From Bacteroidales bacterium (GTDB lineage Bacteria; Bacteroidota; Bacteroidia; Bacteroidales; Bacteroidaceae): a DNA stretch of 15,990 bases. The stretch is taken from assembly GCA_004558535.1 (NCBI GenBank), contig SFCP01000097.1, positions 1 to 15,990 of the forward strand, written 5' to 3'. The notes under the pieces are model-generated. The model was not told the DNA's origin and did not search any database. It saw nothing but the letters and a program-made list of their open reading frames with translations. Numbering within the stretch: the first letter of the stretch is position 1; each line of letters starts with the position of its first letter. The translations under genes were made by a program, and so were the position numbers. Below, one piece after another: positions 14,401-15,990 of this stretch.

Positions 14401-15266
14401 TGCGCGCCGTGAGCCAGCTGGAACGCTTCGACTACATCCCGCGCGAGGATGCCGGCAACGGAACCCTGCTGAGCGGTACCGTTTCCTACAGCACTGACAA
14501 GCAGAACTGGAGCGAGCCGCAGCCCTTCACCTGGAAACGCGACGGCAGCCTGAAGCAGTTTGCCTTTGCAGGCACACCCGCAGCACGCTACGTCAAGATT
14601 TCCGTCACCGAAGCCGTAGGAAACTTCGGCTCGGGTAGCGAAATGTATGTATTCAAGGTGGCCGACTCCGAAAGCATCATCCAGGGCGACATCAACCGCG
14701 ACAAACGACTGGACGACAACGACCTGACGAGCTACATGAACTACACCGGCGTGCGCCGCGGCGACGCAGACTACGATTACATCAGCATAGGCGACATCAA
14801 CGCCAACGGACGCATCGATGCCTACGACATCAGCATCGTGACCACCGAACTGGACGGTGGCGTGCAGCCGTCAAACGACCACGTCAGCGGCGCGCTGCTG
14901 CTCAAGGCCGACAAAGCCTCCTACAAGGCCGGCGACGAAGTACGCATCACCGTCAGCGGAAAGGACCTGCACGCTGTCAACGCGCTCGGCTTCGCCCTGC
15001 CCTACGACACCCGCGAGCTGGAATATGCCGGCGTCGAACCGGTGGGCATGAAGGACATGGTGAACCTCACCTACGACCGTCTGCACACCAACGGCGACAA
15101 GGTGCTCTATCCCACCTTCGTCAACCGCGGCAACAACGCCCTGCTGGACGATGGCAGCCACGAGCTCTTCGTCATCAAGTTCAAGGCTAAACGCGCCGGC
15201 AAGTTCAACCTGAAAGCACAGGAAGGCCTGCTGGTAGACCGCAACCTCGGCACGGTGACGTTCTGA
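11403..15266 (+). CDS. Secreted multidomain GH31 glycosidase with dockerin and cohesin-like modules
   Basis: A 1287-residue exported enzyme. Residues 1-29 form a signal peptide. A GH31 N-terminal beta-sandwich follows to about 260, then the catalytic barrel with LGWFLPNDGYGAGYG (~350), the nucleophile motif KTDVAW (D427) and the likely acid/base D479 (WSGDQTGG). C-terminal beta domains, including a DUF5110-like part, run to about 780. Then come FN3 (~867-950), an F5/8 type C (CBM32-like) domain (~951-1088), a dockerin with two repeats (GDINRDKRLDDNDL from 1095, GDINANGRIDAYDI from 1130) and a cohesin-like domain (~1162-1287). The catalytic sequence resembles the GH31 subfamily of alpha-N-acetylgalactosaminidases (GH31_18) described from gut bacteria, so mucin-type O-GalNAc is a plausible substrate; this is from memory. 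Other alpha-glycosidase activities remain possible. Confidence 0.92.
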   Translation: MKKETAFLRAGCAALLPALLLGTAEPARAAVPLSQQPLVIKAHPVQIIEARKINPTTVEVLFANGECLTFDFYGSNIFRLFQDNQGGILREPKASPEAHILVNNARRAVGGLELNTTETSVDIQTGRIGVTLDRQTGLMKVENRETGKVVAEWVQPLAYENGKVTMTLAMNRNEYFYGGGVQNGRFSHRGQVIAIENTNNWVDGGVSSPTPFYWSTAGYGLLWHTFRPGRYDFGATENGRVILSHNEDYLDVFFMVNETPTDLLGDFYQLTGHPVLLPKFGFYEGHLNAYNRDYWTPAENGFMLYEDGQRYNESQKDNGGARESLNGENNHYQFSARAAIDRYFNNDMPLGWFLPNDGYGAGYGQTGTLDGNIANLKSFGDYARSKGVEIGLWTQSDLHPKEGVEALLQRDIVKEVRDAGVRVLKTDVAWVGAGYSFGLNGVTDIGEIMPYYGSNARPFIISVDGWAGTQRYAGIWSGDQTGGDWEYIRYHIPTFIGSGLSGQPNITSDVDGIFGGKNVPVNVREFQWKTFTPMELNMDGWGTNPKYPEALGEPATSINRWYLKLKSELMPYAYTIARDAVDGKPMIRAMFLDYPNDYTLGTKTQYQFLFGPSFLVAPIYQETQADAEGNDIRDGIYLPEGLWVDYWNGDVYEGGRIINNYDAPLWKLPVFVKAGSVIPMTNPNNNPSQIRRDFRAYEIYAAPGKTSFEEYDDDGTTQEYLVGRCTKTPIDVEQNGQRLTVNIGATTGGFEGFVPEKSTELRINISAKPKKVVLRQGKKKRTLPFVDSRTALEDASAACFYDEAPELNRFATPGSDFARKSIRKNPQLIVRLAACDVTASEMEITVEGFTFDTSDHLLRHEGALAAPRVSFPDDKVGAYEVCPTWEQLADADYYEVEFGGMLYSTIKQNALNFDGLTPETDYTFRVRAVNRTGASDWAEASVKTKANPLEFAIQNIKATVTCEDQPGQTVQKLFDFDEKSSWHTKWGKGEAVPFDMVLDLRAVSQLERFDYIPREDAGNGTLLSGTVSYSTDKQNWSEPQPFTWKRDGSLKQFAFAGTPAARYVKISVTEAVGNFGSGSEMYVFKVADSESIIQGDINRDKRLDDNDLTSYMNYTGVRRGDADYDYISIGDINANGRIDAYDISIVTTELDGGVQPSNDHVSGALLLKADKASYKAGDEVRITVSGKDLHAVNALGFALPYDTRELEYAGVEPVGMKDMVNLTYDRLHTNGDKVLYPTFVNRGNNALLDDGSHELFVIKFKAKRAGKFNLKAQEGLLVDRNLGTVTF

Positions 15267-15272
15267 CCCCTC

Positions 15273-15308
15273 ACTTCCCCGCTGCCGCGCCTGTGGCGGC
15301 GGGGAAGT
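15273..15308 (+). terminator. Hairpin after the GH31 gene
   Basis: ACTTCCCCGC (15273-15282) pairs with GCGGGGAAGT (15299-15308), with an inner CGCC-TGT-GGCG stem. It starts 7 nt after the stop codon and is a likely transcript end or 3' stabilising structure, but it lacks a T-tract. Confidence 0.45.
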
Positions 15309-15367
15309 CCCACCGGATGAACCGGCCGGGGCAGGAAATCGCAAATGTTAAAACGGGAAAGGGCCGA

Positions 15368-15399
15368 TTTGGACTTGGCCGAAAAATTTTGTAACTTTA
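15368..15399 (+). promoter_or_regulatory. Promoter-like sequence with no CDS downstream
   Basis: TTTG (15368-15371), 20 nt, TAACTTTA (15392-15399), one base off TAnnTTTG. It points rightward into repeats and hairpins and towards the converging DUF554 gene. No reading frame follows. Confidence 0.45.
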
Positions 15400-15430
15400 C
15401 CGTAAGGAACGGAGCAGACCGCGTACAATC

Positions 15431-15489
15431 AAACTACATAGGACTTGGAAAAAACTACATAGGACTTGGAAAAAACTACACAGTAGATA
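15431..15489 (+). repeat. 21-bp tandem repeats plus right copy of the GH31-flanking repeat
   Basis: AAACTACATAGGACTTGG occurs at 15431-15448 and again at 15452-15469 (period 21). A third unit begins at 15470 and diverges into AAAAAACTACACAGTAGATA (15470-15489), 19/20 identical to 11325-11344. TGTAGTTTTTCC at 15507-15518 is an inverted copy of the unit edge and could pair with 15468-15480. Confidence 0.8.
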
Positions 15490-15673
15490 GGTGAAACCGG
15501 CGGCTTTGTAGTTTTTCCGACCGGCGGGAAGCGTCGCGCCACCTCAGACCCGGTGTGACAAAAATAGGACCAAAACGGTCGTTTAATAAAGTTTACGTTA
15601 AATCTACTCGTGCACTTCTACCATTCGGATTTGGGCTTCCGATTAGGACCATCGCCGAATGGTTTAATTTCAT

Positions 15674-15795
15674 ATTACGGGCGGCTCGGTAATTAGAGCA
15701 AGCTCTATTACTCTCGCCTTGCACCGTAATTACATATTAGCGGCTGCGGCTCGGCAATTAAAGCAAGCTTTATTGCTCTCGCCTTGCACGCTAAT
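15674..15795. repeat. Two tandem hairpin elements with compensatory changes
   Basis: Copy 1 (15674-15730) and copy 2 (15736-15795) share about 57-60 bp, including GCGGCTCGG and CTCTCGCCTTGCAC. Both have an outer stem (ATTACGG/CCGTAAT versus ATTAGCG/CGCTAAT). Both have an inner stem around AA (GTAATTAGAGC/GCTCTATTAC versus GCAATTAAAGC/GCTTTATTGC). Differences between copies preserve pairing. Short direct repeats of TAATTCC follow copy 2. Confidence 0.8.
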
Positions 15796-15809
15796 TCCTA
15801 ATTCCTAAC

Positions 15810-15990
15810 TCAGAAGAAAAGCATCGGCATCACCAAGGCCGGCAGCAAATTAATCGTCTTGCAGTCCTTGATATGCAACACGCCGAGACCCGAAGCGGCG
15901 ATCAGTACACCACCGACTATGGAAATCTCGGCAATAAGTTCCTGCGAGATGAAAGTCTGCGAGATTTTCGCGATACCATATATCGCCGAG
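15810..15990 (-). CDS. DUF554 family membrane protein, C-terminal part
   Basis: Partial: the frame enters from the right edge and ends at the TGA in 15810-15812, giving 59 residues. They read SAIYGIAKISQTFISQELIA, EISIVGGVLIAASGLGVLHI, then KDCKTINLLPALVMPMLFF. This is the end of DUF554 proteins (YdfK/YqgA-like integral membrane proteins of unknown function): a Gly-rich membrane helix, a short basic loop, then the 'NLLPALvmP' segment and a final hydrophobic stretch. No signal or start is visible because the gene extends beyond the window. It converges on the GH31 gene, with the repeat-rich spacer in between. Confidence 0.85.
   Translation of the reverse strand, partial: SAIYGIAKISQTFISQELIAEISIVGGVLIAASGLGVLHIKDCKTINLLPALVMPMLFF

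Larger units (their letters stand above)
15267..15809. other. Gene-free stretch rich in repeats and hairpins
   Basis: No convincing CDS. In order it contains a hairpin after GH31 (15273-15308), a promoter-like sequence (15368-15399), the 21-bp tandem repeats (15431-15489) with an inverted partner (15507-15518), a 9-bp inverted repeat ACCATTCGG/CCGAATGGT (15620-15628/15655-15663), and the two covarying hairpins (15674-15795). Confidence 0.6.

Overview
The window looks like a chromosomal segment of a gut-type Bacteroidales bacterium (Bacteroides/Prevotella-like). The evidence is a bacteroidetal AlaRS, the DUF4250, VanZ, DUF3822 and RsmD gene set, a multidomain GH31 glycosidase, a secreted protein with the Prevotella-style 'NGKK..VK' tail, and promoters of the Bacteroidetes type (TTTG, 19-20 nt spacer, TAnnTTTG). 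Most genes are GC-rich; the intergenic stretches and one small ORF near the left end are clearly more AT-rich. The assignment rests on recognised protein families and promoter style only.

Left part (1-4918). A low-GC small ORF of unknown function runs into the C-terminal remnant of a CbxX/CfqX-type AAA+ ATPase. A strong bidirectional terminator (683-730) separates this from the leftward genes: alaS (alanyl-tRNA synthetase), a secreted shortened GH127-like protein that seems to have lost its catalytic region, and tRNA-Gln(CUG). The tRNA terminator and the promoter of the GH127-like gene overlap.

Middle part (4919-9299). A 600-bp gene-poor stretch holds the tRNA promoter, two leftward terminators and an 11-bp sequence present three times. 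Next come two leftward genes: a large secreted cell-surface-type protein, split by a frameshift near its N terminus, and directly downstream a 61-residue peptide gene. Upstream of these lies nearly 1 kb without a convincing CDS. It contains 21-bp-periodic repeats and a compact promoter-hairpin-terminator unit (9032-9136, minus strand) that could encode a small RNA of about 67 nt.

Right part (9300-15990). A rightward cluster DUF4250 - VanZ - DUF3822 - rsmD with short gaps is followed by a 1287-residue secreted GH31 glycosidase. Its modules are GH31 catalytic domain, FN3, F5/8-type C domain, dockerin and cohesin-like domain, and it resembles GH31 alpha-N-acetylgalactosaminidases. The enzyme gene lies between two near-identical 20-bp direct repeats. 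Beyond it, a gene-free stretch carries a promoter-like sequence, 21-bp tandem repeats and two tandem hairpins whose differences are compensatory. The window ends inside the 3' end of a leftward DUF554 membrane-protein gene.

Functionally the window mixes housekeeping translation and RNA genes (alaS, tRNA-Gln, rsmD) with secreted glycan-related proteins (GH31, GH127-like) and surface proteins. The most unusual content is in the intergenic DNA: repeat families, covarying hairpins and a small-RNA-like unit.
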